Assembly: GCA_944324075.1 (NCBI GenBank) | Contig: CALUUZ010000001.1 | Location: forward strand, 310,001-374,000 | Source: Candidatus Mailhella excrementigallinarum | GTDB lineage: Bacteria; Desulfobacterota; Desulfovibrionia; Desulfovibrionales; Desulfovibrionaceae | Reading direction: 5' to 3' | DNA length: 64,000 nt | Shown: in pieces, positions 50,782-60,183 of the stretch | How positions within the stretch are numbered: position 1 is the first letter of the stretch | Layout: each line of letters opens with the position of its first letter | Made by a program: the position numbers and the translations under genes | Notes under the pieces: model-generated | The model's input: the letters and a program-made list of their open reading frames with translations, nothing else | Told to the model about the DNA's origin: nothing | The model's database searches: none

Positions 50782-51984
50782 ATGTTTCCTGAATTTTCCC
50801 GCCCCGGACGTTCCGTTCTGCTGGCAGGAGCGCTTCTTTCCTTCCTCAACGGCACGCTGTACTCCTGGTCGGTATTCATGCTTCCCCTTGAGCAAGGCAC
50901 CGGCTGGACCCGCCCGCAGACCTCGCTGGTCTTCACAGCCATTCTGGTCTTTTTCGGCCTCGGCATGATGTCCGGCGGCGTCATCATGCGTCGTCTGGGA
51001 CCGCGCGCCACGGCTGCTCTCGGCGAACTCATGCTTGCTCTGGGGCTGGCCGCCTCCTCCTTCGCCTCGGCTCCATGGCAGATCATTCTTGCTTATGGCG
51101 GAGTGGCAGGATTCGGCATAGGCATGGGCAATATTGTTCCCATTGCCGTGAGCGTGCGCTGGTATCCGCAGCAGCGCGGCCTTGTCTGCGGTATCATGGC
51201 CTTTTCCCTGGCGTTCGGCACTCTTCTGCTCGGTTCCGGACTCGCGGCCACGCTCATCGACATCATGGGAGTTTCAGCCACACTGCTTTTCATGGCCGCG
51301 CTGATCCTGGCCGGCGCTCTGCCTGCCAGCGCCTTTCTGAAGTATCCCGCAGCGGCCGCCGTCCCGCATGAAGTCACATCCAAAGTCCGGACAGAAAGCC
51401 TCACCACCCTGCAGATGATAAAAACGAAAAACTTCCGTCTGGTGTGGATATGGGCTCTTGCCATCCAGACGGGCGGCCTCATGATCATCGGCCACATAGT
51501 GCCCTGCGCCATTGAACGGGGAGCGTCTCCCGCACAGGCCGGGCTGGTCATGGGTATCTGCGCGGTGATCAACGGACTCGGACGCCTGCTCTTCGGCTCA
51601 CTGTTCGACGCGAAGGGCTTTCGCTTCGCCATGCTCGCCGATGTGTTCTGCATGATAGCCGGCCTTCTGTTCCTGGCCTTTCCGCCCACGGGCTCCGTCC
51701 TTGCCGGAATCCTGCCTGGCGTGGCGCTTATCGCTCTGTCCTTCGGCGGAACCATACCACAGTTCTCAGCCTATATTGCGTCCAGTTTCGGTCCGGCTCA
51801 TCTGGAGAACAATGTCGGAATGACGGCAACGGTATTTATCATCGCCGGCTTTGCCGGGCCATTCGCGGGAGGATGCCTGCATTCTCTCTCCGGAAGTTAT
51901 CAGGCCGCCATACTTGCTGCAGCGATCATGGCAGCACCCGGCATTTTTGCCATCCTCAATGTCCCCTCGTCTTGCCCAAAATAA
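50782..51984 (+). CDS. MFS transporter, OFA-like
   Basis: This 400-residue protein has 12 predicted helices. NGTLYSWSVFMLPLEQGTGW near the N-terminus and RWYPQQRGLVCGI in the loop between helices 4 and 5 are characteristic of the oxalate/formate antiporter (OFA) branch, which often handles small carboxylates. It lies 137 nt after the Crp-type gene and could supply or remove a product of the DASS/flavoprotein module (inference). Confidence 0.88.
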   Translation: MFPEFSRPGRSVLLAGALLSFLNGTLYSWSVFMLPLEQGTGWTRPQTSLVFTAILVFFGLGMMSGGVIMRRLGPRATAALGELMLALGLAASSFASAPWQIILAYGGVAGFGIGMGNIVPIAVSVRWYPQQRGLVCGIMAFSLAFGTLLLGSGLAATLIDIMGVSATLLFMAALILAGALPASAFLKYPAAAAVPHEVTSKVRTESLTTLQMIKTKNFRLVWIWALAIQTGGLMIIGHIVPCAIERGASPAQAGLVMGICAVINGLGRLLFGSLFDAKGFRFAMLADVFCMIAGLLFLAFPPTGSVLAGILPGVALIALSFGGTIPQFSAYIASSFGPAHLENNVGMTATVFIIAGFAGPFAGGCLHSLSGSYQAAILAAAIMAAPGIFAILNVPSSCPK

Positions 51985-52020
51985 CGCAAAAGGCTCTGAA
52001 CATTTTCAAGGCAGCATACT

Positions 52021-52068
52021 CCAGACACACTGGCCGGAAAAGCATGCTTTTCCGGCCAGTGTGTCTGG
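52021..52068. terminator. 48-bp perfect palindrome between convergent genes
   Basis: CCAGACACACTGGCCGGAAA and its exact complement meet at AAGCATGCTT with no unpaired base over 48 bp. It lies between the ends of the MFS gene (51984) and the convergent floxA gene (52134), so it is probably a bidirectional terminator. It has no flanking U-tract. Confidence 0.65.
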
Positions 52069-52133
52069 ATGAGGATGCAGGGCATGATGCCCCTGCCGAT
52101 GAGGTCAGGGGAGGCAAAGCCTCCCCCTGCATG

Positions 52134-52988
52134 TTACATTTCCGGCGGCAGCTGGTTGAGCTGGGCCTGGGTGAACACAGGCCCGTCAAGGCAGACGTAC
52201 TTGCCGCCGATGTTGCAGCGGCCGCAGATGCCGATGCCGCATTTCATGCGCCGTTCCAGGGTGGTGACGATGTTCTCGTCCTTGAACCCCAGTTCCTGGA
52301 AGGCCGCCAGGGTGAACTTGATCATGATCGGCGGGCCGCACAGCACGGCGATGGTGTTGTCCGGCCTGGGACCGATTTCCTTCAGAACATTGGGAATCAG
52401 GCCCACCTTGTGGGGCCAGCCCTCGGCCTCGCGGTCGATGGTCAGCGTGGTCTTGAGGTGTTCATGCGACAGCCAGCCGGGCAGATCGGCCTGATAGGCC
52501 ATGTCCTGCGGAGAGCGCGCGCCGTAGAGCAGGCTGATCTGGCCGTAATCCGAGGCATGTTCCAGCAGATGGAGCATGATGGTACGGATGGGGGCCATGC
52601 CGATGCCGCCGCCAACGAAGAACACGTTTTTCCCTTTCCAGTCATTATAGGGAAACCAGTTGCCCAGAGGAGCGCGCACCCCCACCTTGTCCCCGGCCTG
52701 AAGCTTGTGAATGGCATGGGTCACCTCGCCTGCCAGCAGGACGGAGAACTGGATATAGTCCCGGCAGGACGGCGGAGTGTTGATGACGAACGTGGATTCG
52801 CCCGCGCCGAATACGGAAAGCTGTCCGACCTGGCCGGGTTCGTAGCGGAATTTCTCCCACGCTTCCTCGTTGTCAAAACGCACGCGAATGGTTTTGATGG
52901 TGGGCGTCTCCTGCACGGTTTCCACCACCGTGGCCACCTCGGGCAGGTAGGGATTATTGCCGTGGCAAGTGCAATGATGTTCACTCAT
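52134..52988 (-). CDS. floxA: FloxA, FAD/NAD-binding subunit
   Basis: This 284-residue ferredoxin-NADP reductase-like protein has an FAD-binding barrel (FRYEPGQVGQLSVFG, about 48-62), a nucleotide domain with FFVGGGIGMAPIRTIM (about 112-127), and a C-terminal [2Fe-2S] cysteine set (CGIGICGRCNIGGKYVC, about 253-269) as in PyrK/AsrB proteins. In the Flox-Hdr complex it exchanges electrons with NADH and bifurcates them to ferredoxin and HdrABC. It is the last gene of the operon, 17 nt after floxB. Confidence 0.93.
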   Translation of the reverse strand: MSEHHCTCHGNNPYLPEVATVVETVQETPTIKTIRVRFDNEEAWEKFRYEPGQVGQLSVFGAGESTFVINTPPSCRDYIQFSVLLAGEVTHAIHKLQAGDKVGVRAPLGNWFPYNDWKGKNVFFVGGGIGMAPIRTIMLHLLEHASDYGQISLLYGARSPQDMAYQADLPGWLSHEHLKTTLTIDREAEGWPHKVGLIPNVLKEIGPRPDNTIAVLCGPPIMIKFTLAAFQELGFKDENIVTTLERRMKCGIGICGRCNIGGKYVCLDGPVFTQAQLNQLPPEM

Positions 52989-53005
52989 GATGATTCCTCA
53001 CCGCC

Positions 53006-54265
53006 CTAGCGGGATTTTTTGCCGGACTTGGACTTGCCGCCCGTCCTGGGCCTGGCTTCGGACTTCGCGGACGCTTTGGGCGCGGCTTCGGCCCCGGGAG
53101 CTGCCTTCGGCTCACCGGCCGGGGATGCCGGTTCGGACGCCGCCGAAGAAGCCTTCACCCTGGCGGGAGCGGGTTTCGGGGCCGGTACGGGCGCGGCTTC
53201 CGCAACTGCTTCCGGCGCGCCTTCCACGGCGTGCTTCACAACCTGCCTGATATCCAGGGAGATGGGACAGCTCACCACGCATCGTCCGCAGCCCACACAG
53301 GAGTATTCCCCATCGTAGCTCTGCGGATAATAACTGAACTTGTGGCTGATGCGGTTGCGCATGCGCTTGAACTTTTCCGTGCGGGGATTGTGTCCGCTGG
53401 TTTCCAGCGTGAACAGCGGAGACATGCAGGTATCCCAGCTGCGGATACGCCGCCCGTCAAGCTGCGACCCTTCATCGGTGATGGTGAAGCACTGGCAGGT
53501 CGGGCACAGATAGGTGCAGGCCCCGCAGGACAGGCACTTTTCCGTTTCCTTGATCCAGAAGGCCTCATCACGGAAGCGGGCCGCGACTCTGGCCGGAATA
53601 TTCTCCAGAGTGCTGGGCGCACCGAGCGAGGCTTCCGCCTTCCTGTGCGCGGCTTCCGCCTCGTTCCTTCTGTCCTCGCCGGAGGCGAAGCCAGCCGCCT
53701 CAAGCAGCTTTGCGCCCTTTTCCGTTACGGATTCCAGCACAAAGCCGCCGTCCACGGCCGTGAACAGGATATCGGAACCCTCGCGTCCGGCGGGAGAACC
53801 GCCCACCCAATGGCAGAAACAGGTGGAAAACGCCGTGGGGCAGGCCTGGGCAATGATCACCAGGGCTTCACGCCTGGCGGCGTAGTACGGATCCTTGAAC
53901 CTGCCTTCAAGGTAGGGGCGATCCAGCACCACAAAACCCCTGGCGTCGCAGGGACGGCAGCCGAACAGCACAGTGGGAACATCGCCGCAGGGCGCGTCCA
54001 GCGTGGTATCCAGCCTGGCCGGGTTTTCGGCGTCCTTGGTCGAAGAAAAACGCACCAGAGTTTCACTGTGGGGAATGACCGCACCCTTGGGGGACGCCGT
54101 GGCGCGGCGCAGAAGTTCGTCCATATCCGTCAGTTCGTCCGCCGTGCGGGGACGGAACATCACGCTGCGGCCTTCCCTGCGGGGAGCCAGCACGCGATAA
54201 TCCGCGGCCAGCTTTTTCAGCCAGCCAAGGAGGGCGTCCGGAGCGGCAAAGTAGAAGGTGCTCAT
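53006..54265 (-). CDS. floxB: FloxB, iron-sulfur subunit with charged tail
   Basis: This 419-residue protein resembles AsrA-type 4Fe-4S proteins: CLSCGACTYLCPTCQCF near residue 236 and CVGCGRCVVSCP near 322 bind two clusters. The last 65 residues are low-complexity Ala/Pro/Lys (PAPKPAPARVKASS, then KASAKSEARPRTGGKSKSG), an extension I do not know from other FloxB proteins. It should carry electrons between FloxA and FloxCD. It overlaps floxCD by ATGA. Confidence 0.92.
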   Translation of the reverse strand: MSTFYFAAPDALLGWLKKLAADYRVLAPRREGRSVMFRPRTADELTDMDELLRRATASPKGAVIPHSETLVRFSSTKDAENPARLDTTLDAPCGDVPTVLFGCRPCDARGFVVLDRPYLEGRFKDPYYAARREALVIIAQACPTAFSTCFCHWVGGSPAGREGSDILFTAVDGGFVLESVTEKGAKLLEAAGFASGEDRRNEAEAAHRKAEASLGAPSTLENIPARVAARFRDEAFWIKETEKCLSCGACTYLCPTCQCFTITDEGSQLDGRRIRSWDTCMSPLFTLETSGHNPRTEKFKRMRNRISHKFSYYPQSYDGEYSCVGCGRCVVSCPISLDIRQVVKHAVEGAPEAVAEAAPVPAPKPAPARVKASSAASEPASPAGEPKAAPGAEAAPKASAKSEARPRTGGKSKSGKKSR

Positions 54266-55728
54266 GACAGCTCATGCTCCTTGATGTTGGGTTCTTCCAC
54301 CTGGTAGGCGAGCAGCGGCGGCACGCCGTTCACGTCCATGCCCGCGCCGTAGCCGAAGATCTGCTTGATCTTGCGGCCGAACTGCTGCTTGAGCGCGAAA
54401 ACAGGGATGCCCATGGGGCAGGCCCGCTGGCACTCGCCGCAGCCCGTGCAGCGCCCGGCCAGATGCTGGGCGTGGATAAGCTGGAAGAAGAGCTTCTGCA
54501 CAACATCGTCTTCCCTGGTCAGCCAGGCGGGATCGCGCGCGTCGGAAACGCAGTGATCGCGGCACACGCACATGGGGCAGGCGCTGCGGCAGGCATGGCA
54601 GCTGATGCAGCGTTCCATCTGGCCTTTCCAGAAGCCCATGCGTTCTTCCAGCGAGAGTTCGTCAAGGAAGCGCAGCGCGCCGGAACGGCCGTCGGCGGGG
54701 GGCATGGGCTCCGTCACTCTGGGGCCGACGAACACGTCGGACAGCACCGCATTGGGATTGGTACACTGACGGCATTTGTCCTGCGCGGCGTCCTGCATGG
54801 ACACCGTGTATTCCTGGCCGCCCGCCGTCACCCTGATGGTGTTGCCGGAACACTTCACATCCTCAACGGACGCGCCCTCGGGCAATTTTTCCAGCACACG
54901 GTTCAGATCCACGGTGCCGTTGCAGCCCATGCCGAAGATGGTCACGTCATCCTTGTCGATGAGCTTCTCGGCCAGCAGCTCGATCACGCCCTTGCTGTCA
55001 CAGCCCTTGACCACCACGCCGATCCTGCGGCCCTTGTACTGGGGCAGGAAGTTGGCGAGGTTGTGGACGTTGAAGGGTCCCCAGACCAGATGATCCACTT
55101 CTTCCGGGGTCTGCATGAACACAGGTTCCACATGCAGCGGGTCGAAACCGGCCTTCCAGCCGAGAACCCCTTCAAGGCCTTCGGCCAGAGCCTTCTTGAT
55201 GCTTTCCCTGAGTTCGGGCAGGGAGGGATTCGCGCCGCAGCCCAGCGGACGGATCGGCTCCAGACGGTTTTCCGGCGCGGAAAAGGGCATGTCGTAACGC
55301 GGGGTCACGTCCGCCCACTTCGGCGCGGGTCCGAGCCTGTGAATGCGCTCGGTAAAGGAGGTGACCACCTCCTTCCAGCGCTGGCCTTCGGAAGCGGAAA
55401 CCCAGGTGTACTCGAAACGGGCCGGGTCAATGCCCACGATGGGCAGGAATTCCTTGAGGATTTCCAGACGGCGGCGGGCATAGAAGTTGCCGGCGGAATA
55501 ATGGCAGTCGCGGGGGTGGCAGCCGGAAACCAGCACGCCGTCCGCGCCGTTCATCAGCGCCTTGAGCACGAAAAGAGGATTGACGCGCCCCGAACAGGGG
55601 ACGCGGATAATGCGCAGGTCCGTGGGCTGGGCGGCGCGGGCCGTACCCGCTGTATCCGCCCCGCCGTAGGAACACCAGTTGCACAGAAAGCCCACGATAC
55701 GGAGCTCTTTGCCGCTCAGAACTGACAT
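54262..55728 (-). CDS. floxCD: FloxCD fusion, MvhD-like plus ferredoxin
   Basis: This 488-residue protein joins two parts. The N-terminal 140 residues are an MvhD-like [2Fe-2S] domain (FLCNWCSYGGADTAG, VPCSGRVNPLFVL, GCHPRDCHY) that contacts HdrA. The rest is a 4Fe-4S protein with a PCGANPSLPE-type segment, CRQCTNPNA, and two clusters CISCHACRSACP and CTGCGECQRACPMG. It passes electrons from FloxAB to HdrA. The start overlaps hdrA by 13 nt. Confidence 0.92.
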   Translation of the reverse strand: MSVLSGKELRIVGFLCNWCSYGGADTAGTARAAQPTDLRIIRVPCSGRVNPLFVLKALMNGADGVLVSGCHPRDCHYSAGNFYARRRLEILKEFLPIVGIDPARFEYTWVSASEGQRWKEVVTSFTERIHRLGPAPKWADVTPRYDMPFSAPENRLEPIRPLGCGANPSLPELRESIKKALAEGLEGVLGWKAGFDPLHVEPVFMQTPEEVDHLVWGPFNVHNLANFLPQYKGRRIGVVVKGCDSKGVIELLAEKLIDKDDVTIFGMGCNGTVDLNRVLEKLPEGASVEDVKCSGNTIRVTAGGQEYTVSMQDAAQDKCRQCTNPNAVLSDVFVGPRVTEPMPPADGRSGALRFLDELSLEERMGFWKGQMERCISCHACRSACPMCVCRDHCVSDARDPAWLTREDDVVQKLFFQLIHAQHLAGRCTGCGECQRACPMGIPVFALKQQFGRKIKQIFGYGAGMDVNGVPPLLAYQVEEPNIKEHELS

Positions 55729-57689
55729 AGGGCGTTAACCTCCGCGAGAATCTGGTTGTCCGTGAAATGTGAAACCTGAATCGCGCCCTGCGGGCAGGTG
55801 GCGTTGCATACGCCGCAGCCCTGACACACGGTTTCCACCACCTCGGCCTTGGGCTGACCGCGGAAGTCTATTTTCTTGATCGCGCCGTAGGGGCACACGT
55901 CCACGCACTTGCCGCAGCCCACGCAGCGCTTGATATCCACCTGCGCGATCTGCGGATCGTTTTCCAGCTTGTCCCTGGAGAACAGCGAAAGCACCTTGGC
56001 CGCGGCCGCGCTTCCCTGCGCCACGGAAGCCGGAATGTCCTTGGCCCCCTGGCACACGCCCGCAAGATACACGCCCGCCGTGTTGGTTTCCACCGGGGCC
56101 AGCTTGACATGGCGCTCCATGAAAAAGCCGTACTTGTCGTAGGAGATGCGCAGTTTTTCGGCCAGTTCCCCGGCCCCGTGCGCGCCCTCGATGCCCACGG
56201 CCAGCACCACCATATCCGCTTCCACTTCCACCGGCTCGCCGAGCAGGGTGTCGGCGGCGCGCAGGATATAGCCCAGGCTGCCGTCAGCGCGCCGGATGGG
56301 CTGGATGGCGGAAACTCGGCCGCGCACATACTGCACGCCGTATTCCTCCACCGCGCGGCGGGTGAACTCGTCATACATCTTGCCCGGCGCGCGGATATCC
56401 ATGTAGAACACGAAGGAGCGCGACTCCGGCATGTGATCCCTGGTCAGAATGGCCTGTTTGGCCGTGTACATGCAGCAGAAGCCCGAACAGTAGGGGCGGT
56501 CGATGGAGCGGTCGCGCGAGCCCACACACTGGATGAAGGCCACCACCCCGGGTTCCCTGCCGTCCGAAGGACGCTTGATGTGCCCGGCGGTGGGGCCGTT
56601 GGCGGAGAGCATGCGCTCGTACTGAAGGCTGGTGATCACATCGGGGAAGCGGCCTCCGCCGTATTCGCCCATGATCGTCCAGTCCATGAGATCGTACCCT
56701 GTGGCCGCGACCACCGCGCCCACCTGTTCGGTGACGATCTCGTCCTTCATTTCGTAATTGATGGCTCCGGTGGGGCACACCCTGGCGCACACGCCGCATT
56801 TGCCCGTGGTGAGCTTGCGGCAGTAACGCGCGTCGATCACGGCCTTCTTGGGAATGGCCTGCGGGAAGGGAATATTGATGGCCGTGGTCTCGCCCACACA
56901 TTCGTTGAAGGGGTCGGGCGAATGCCTGGCCGGACATTTCTCGGTGCAGGTTCCGCATCCGGTGCATTTGTCCCAGTCCACATACGCGGTCTTTTTGCGG
57001 ATGGTCACCGTGAAGTTGCCTACAAAACCGCTGATGCTCTCCACTTCGGAATAGGCGTAGAGCTTGATTTTCGGGTGCTGGGCAACGTCCACCATCTTGG
57101 GCGAGAGCACGCAGCTGGAACAGTCCACCGTGGGGAAGGTCTTGTCCAGCTTGGCCATCTTGCCGCCGATGGTGCTTTCACGCTCCACCATCACCACTTC
57201 AATGCCGCCGTCCGCGCAGTCCAGCGCGGCCTGAATGCCCGCCACGCCGCCGCCGATAACCAGCACGCGCTTGGTCACGTCGAACTGCTTGGAATGCAGG
57301 GGCGCGTCGCGGCGCAGCTTTTCCACCGCCAGCCGCACCAGTTCGGCGGCCTTGTTGGTGTTGGCCTCGCGATCCTTGCCGATCCACGACACATGCTCGC
57401 GGATATTGGCCATTTCAAACATGTACCGGTTCAGCCCAGCGCGTTCCACCGTGCGGCGGAAGGTCTGCTCGTGCATGCGCGGCGAGCAGGAGGCCACCAC
57501 CACGCCGTCCAGACCATACTTTTTGATGGCATTCACGATATTGTCCTGCCCCGGTTCGGAGCAGGTGTACATGGAATCTTCCGCATGAGCCACGTCGGGA
57601 TAGGTCAGCGCAATGCGCGCCACCTCGGCCGTGTCCACCGTGGCTTCAATATTGCTGCCGCAATGGCAGACAAAAACGCCTATCTTCAT
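55716..57689 (-). CDS. hdrA: HdrA, heterodisulfide reductase flavoprotein
   Basis: This 657-residue protein is the electron-bifurcating flavin subunit. It has the FAD motif VIGGGVAGIQAALDCADGG (about 150-168), an N-terminal FVCHCGSN, YTCSEPGQ region, the insert cluster CTGCGTCTEKCP with CRKLTTGKCGVCARVCP, and two C-terminal ferredoxin clusters CVGCGKCVDVCP and CQGCGVCNATCP. It overlaps hdrB by ATGA and floxCD by 13 nt, so all are co-translated. Confidence 0.96.
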   Translation of the reverse strand: MKIGVFVCHCGSNIEATVDTAEVARIALTYPDVAHAEDSMYTCSEPGQDNIVNAIKKYGLDGVVVASCSPRMHEQTFRRTVERAGLNRYMFEMANIREHVSWIGKDREANTNKAAELVRLAVEKLRRDAPLHSKQFDVTKRVLVIGGGVAGIQAALDCADGGIEVVMVERESTIGGKMAKLDKTFPTVDCSSCVLSPKMVDVAQHPKIKLYAYSEVESISGFVGNFTVTIRKKTAYVDWDKCTGCGTCTEKCPARHSPDPFNECVGETTAINIPFPQAIPKKAVIDARYCRKLTTGKCGVCARVCPTGAINYEMKDEIVTEQVGAVVAATGYDLMDWTIMGEYGGGRFPDVITSLQYERMLSANGPTAGHIKRPSDGREPGVVAFIQCVGSRDRSIDRPYCSGFCCMYTAKQAILTRDHMPESRSFVFYMDIRAPGKMYDEFTRRAVEEYGVQYVRGRVSAIQPIRRADGSLGYILRAADTLLGEPVEVEADMVVLAVGIEGAHGAGELAEKLRISYDKYGFFMERHVKLAPVETNTAGVYLAGVCQGAKDIPASVAQGSAAAAKVLSLFSRDKLENDPQIAQVDIKRCVGCGKCVDVCPYGAIKKIDFRGQPKAEVVETVCQGCGVCNATCPQGAIQVSHFTDNQILAEVNALCQF

Positions 57690-58648
57690 GACGCGGCTCC
57701 TTCTTCGGATTCAGCCTTTTCCATCGCGGCGCGGGCCGCCTCGGCCGCGGCGTCGATCCGCGCCTTGCGGCGTCTGGCGACGAGCTGGAGGAAAGGCGCG
57801 GGGTCCACGGCGAGCTTGTCCAGCTTGAGAGTCTCATCGGGCAGGCCGAAGGCCAGCCCCATGAGCTGCGTATAGTAGAACACGGGCAGCCTGAACTTGA
57901 GACGCATCTGACGTTCCGCCTGCCCCTGCCGCAAGTCCAGATTCATGTGGCAGAGCGGGCATGCCGTCACCACGGCGTCCGCGCCGAAACTTCTGGCCGT
58001 GGCCAGAATGCGGCCGGAAAGCGAACCGGTCACGTCCTGCCGGGCCACGCCCATGGCCGCGCCGCAGCATTCCGTCTTGAGCGGAAAATCCACCACCTCG
58101 GCCCCGAGAGCCTCCATGATTTTGTCCATGGCGGTAGGATTCTCCGGATCGTCAAACTGCATCACGTCGGCGGGGCGGCTCATCAGGCACCCGTAATAGG
58201 TGGCGATTTTCACGCCCTCCAGCGGGCGCGTCACGCGGGCCCTGATGGCTTCCGGCCCGATCTGCTCCAGAATGATCTGCAATACGGAATACGTTTCGGG
58301 CAGGGCCTCCGCATTTTCGACCGTGGGGGAATCCAGCAGCGCGTCCACTCTGGCCTTGAACGCGGCATCCTGCATACGGTGGCGGGCCAGCTTGAGGTTG
58401 GCCAGGCAGCTCGGACAGGGCGTCACCACGCCCTCCGCGCCGGTAAGCGCGATCTGCTTGAAATTGCGGGCGGCCAAGGCCCCGGACAGCACGGTGTCCA
58501 TGGCATGAGCCGGAGTGGAGCCGCAGCAGCTCCAGTCTTCTATTTCAGCGAATTCAAGGCCGAGGGCCCTGCACACGGCGCGGGTGGAGGATTCGTACTC
58601 CTTTGACGTGCCGTGGCCGGAACAGCCGGGATAATAGGCGAGTTTCAC
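57686..58648 (-). CDS. hdrB: HdrB, heterodisulfide reductase catalytic subunit
   Basis: This 320-residue protein has two CCG-domain motifs, each ending in a Cys-Cys-Gly: CSGHGTSKEYE... with DWSCCGST (about 41-48), and CLMSRPADVMQF with KTECCGAAMG (about 193-202). These bind the noncubane [4Fe-4S] clusters that reduce a disulfide. In sulfate reducers the disulfide may be that of DsrC (proposed). The C-terminal 30 residues are charged and helical. It overlaps hdrC by ATGA. Confidence 0.96.
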   Translation of the reverse strand: MKLAYYPGCSGHGTSKEYESSTRAVCRALGLEFAEIEDWSCCGSTPAHAMDTVLSGALAARNFKQIALTGAEGVVTPCPSCLANLKLARHRMQDAAFKARVDALLDSPTVENAEALPETYSVLQIILEQIGPEAIRARVTRPLEGVKIATYYGCLMSRPADVMQFDDPENPTAMDKIMEALGAEVVDFPLKTECCGAAMGVARQDVTGSLSGRILATARSFGADAVVTACPLCHMNLDLRQGQAERQMRLKFRLPVFYYTQLMGLAFGLPDETLKLDKLAVDPAPFLQLVARRRKARIDAAAEAARAAMEKAESEEGAAS

Positions 58649-59214
58649 TGCTGGCCCTCCTTCTTCGTTTCAGCGTAACGCTTGAAGATGCGGGCGACTT
58701 CGTCACGGCCCCGGATGCAGCTGGGCAGGAAGGGCAGCTTGCCCTTGAGCAGCGCGGCGGGAGCCATGTCCATGTTGCCCCAGCCCCGGCCGGTGCGCAT
58801 CATGTAATCGGCCATGACGCCGATCTCGAAAGAACGGCCGGTCAGCTTCACCGTATCGAGGAAGGACTTCCAGAACGACTCGATGGGCCGATCCTGGACC
58901 AGGCCTTCGCGCCGGGCCATGTGACGCAGCGTCTCCATGACGCGGGCCACATCAATGTTGTTGGGACAGCGCGCGGTGCAGGTGGAACAGGAAAGACAAA
59001 GCCACAACGATCTGTTGCGCAGAGCTTCATCTTTCAGACCAAGCTGCACGGCCCGCATGATCTGACTCACCTGCCGGTCGTAGAAACCGGCGCCGGGACA
59101 CCCGGCGGTGCAGTTGCCGCACTGGTAGCAGGTGGAAATGTTCTGGCCGCTTTCTTCTTCCACTTCATGAAGGAAGCCCGCGTCCCGAACCTGATCGAGC
59201 CTGATGCTTGCCAT
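58645..59214 (-). CDS. hdrC: HdrC, heterodisulfide reductase iron-sulfur subunit
   Basis: This 189-residue ferredoxin-like subunit has CYQCGNCTAGCPG (about 26-38) and CLSCSTCTARCPN (about 72-84) for two [4Fe-4S] clusters that link HdrA to HdrB. It is the first gene of the hdrCBA-floxCD-B-A operon. The 205-nt region upstream contains TTTGTGAAAC (minus strand near 59403-59412), a possible half-site for the redox regulator Rex, which is known to control hdr-flox genes in Desulfovibrio; weak evidence. Confidence 0.95.
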   Translation of the reverse strand: MASIRLDQVRDAGFLHEVEEESGQNISTCYQCGNCTAGCPGAGFYDRQVSQIMRAVQLGLKDEALRNRSLWLCLSCSTCTARCPNNIDVARVMETLRHMARREGLVQDRPIESFWKSFLDTVKLTGRSFEIGVMADYMMRTGRGWGNMDMAPAALLKGKLPFLPSCIRGRDEVARIFKRYAETKKEGQQ

Positions 59215-59419
59215 AGAGTTGTCCTCTTGGTGGAGTGTTGCCGCCCTCCACGCGCAAAGACCGGCCCGCGAGCGGGCCGCAACAGCGGAGAAGGACGGAC
59301 AGCGTCTTGACGAGGAGTTTCGTGAAAGACGCCCGCATGACAGTCCTGAAACCTTTCACAGTGAAGCACAGAATCGTCAACAAGTCCAGAGAATCCGCTA
59401 CAGTTTCACAAAAAGAGCA

Positions 59420-60066
59420 CTACTCCCTCCCCGTCCAGGCGGGAAAACGGACTCTGGCCCTGAGGCCGGTCTTTCTTCCATCATGCAGATTTTCAAGACT
59501 GACGCTCCCGCCCCAGGACTCCACCAGCGTCCTGACAATGGAAAGTCCCAGACCGGAACCGGAAACGGCATTCCCCATGCAGCGGTAAAAGGGATCGAAG
59601 ACGCGCCCGAGCTCTTCCTCGGGTATGCCCGGCCCCGTATCCGATACGATCATGACGGGGACGCCCTGTTCATATCCCGCATGCAGGTCGACCCTGCCTC
59701 CTTCCGGCGTGTAGCGGATGGCATTGTCCACCAGATTCTTCAGCACCGCCTCGACGGCATGGGGAGGAACCCTGACCACGATATCCTCCCGGCTGGTGAC
59801 GCCCAGGTCTATTTTCCCGGCTTCCGCCTGGAGCGACAGCGCCGTCAGGGGAGAGCGCAGTTCATGCGCTGCGGGATTCAGCAAAATCTCCCGTTGGACA
59901 GAATCGGAGAGGAGGCCCCGTCCCTTCTCCGGCGCACGGCGCGCATCCGCGCCAGCAGTTCGCCTGTCTCAAAGGGTTTGACCAGATAATCGTCCGTGCC
60001 GAGATCCGGCCCCCTGATGTGTTCTTCCACCACATCGCGGCAGGTCATGGAACGTGTGGCGAGAAC
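59420..60066 (-). pseudogene. Decayed two-component system (regulator + kinase)
   Basis: On the minus strand 60048-59881 encodes the C-terminal part of a response regulator receiver domain ([36 protein letters not shown]) with no N-terminal half and no DNA-binding domain; it stops at 59878. In another frame 59884-59420 encodes the dimerisation and ATPase part of a histidine kinase (HELRSPLTALSLQAEAG, NLVDNAIRYTPEGG, SGSGLGLSIVRTLVE) without its sensor. A deletion has fused the two remnants. The kinase part still has H, N, G1 and G2 boxes but no normal start. Confidence 0.8.
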
Positions 60067-60183
60067 TCAGATTCCCTGCGGGATTCACGTCTGAAACCGG
60101 AGATTGACGCCGTAAATGAAGTGTTGCATCCATGAAAATCCAATGGAAATATGCCCGTGTACAACATCCTCTGTGGAGACGGT

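Noticed and set aside
54274-57875. Long plus-strand frames opposite hdrA and floxCD
   Set aside because: They shadow clear Hdr/Flox genes, have atypical His-rich composition and no recognisable domain.
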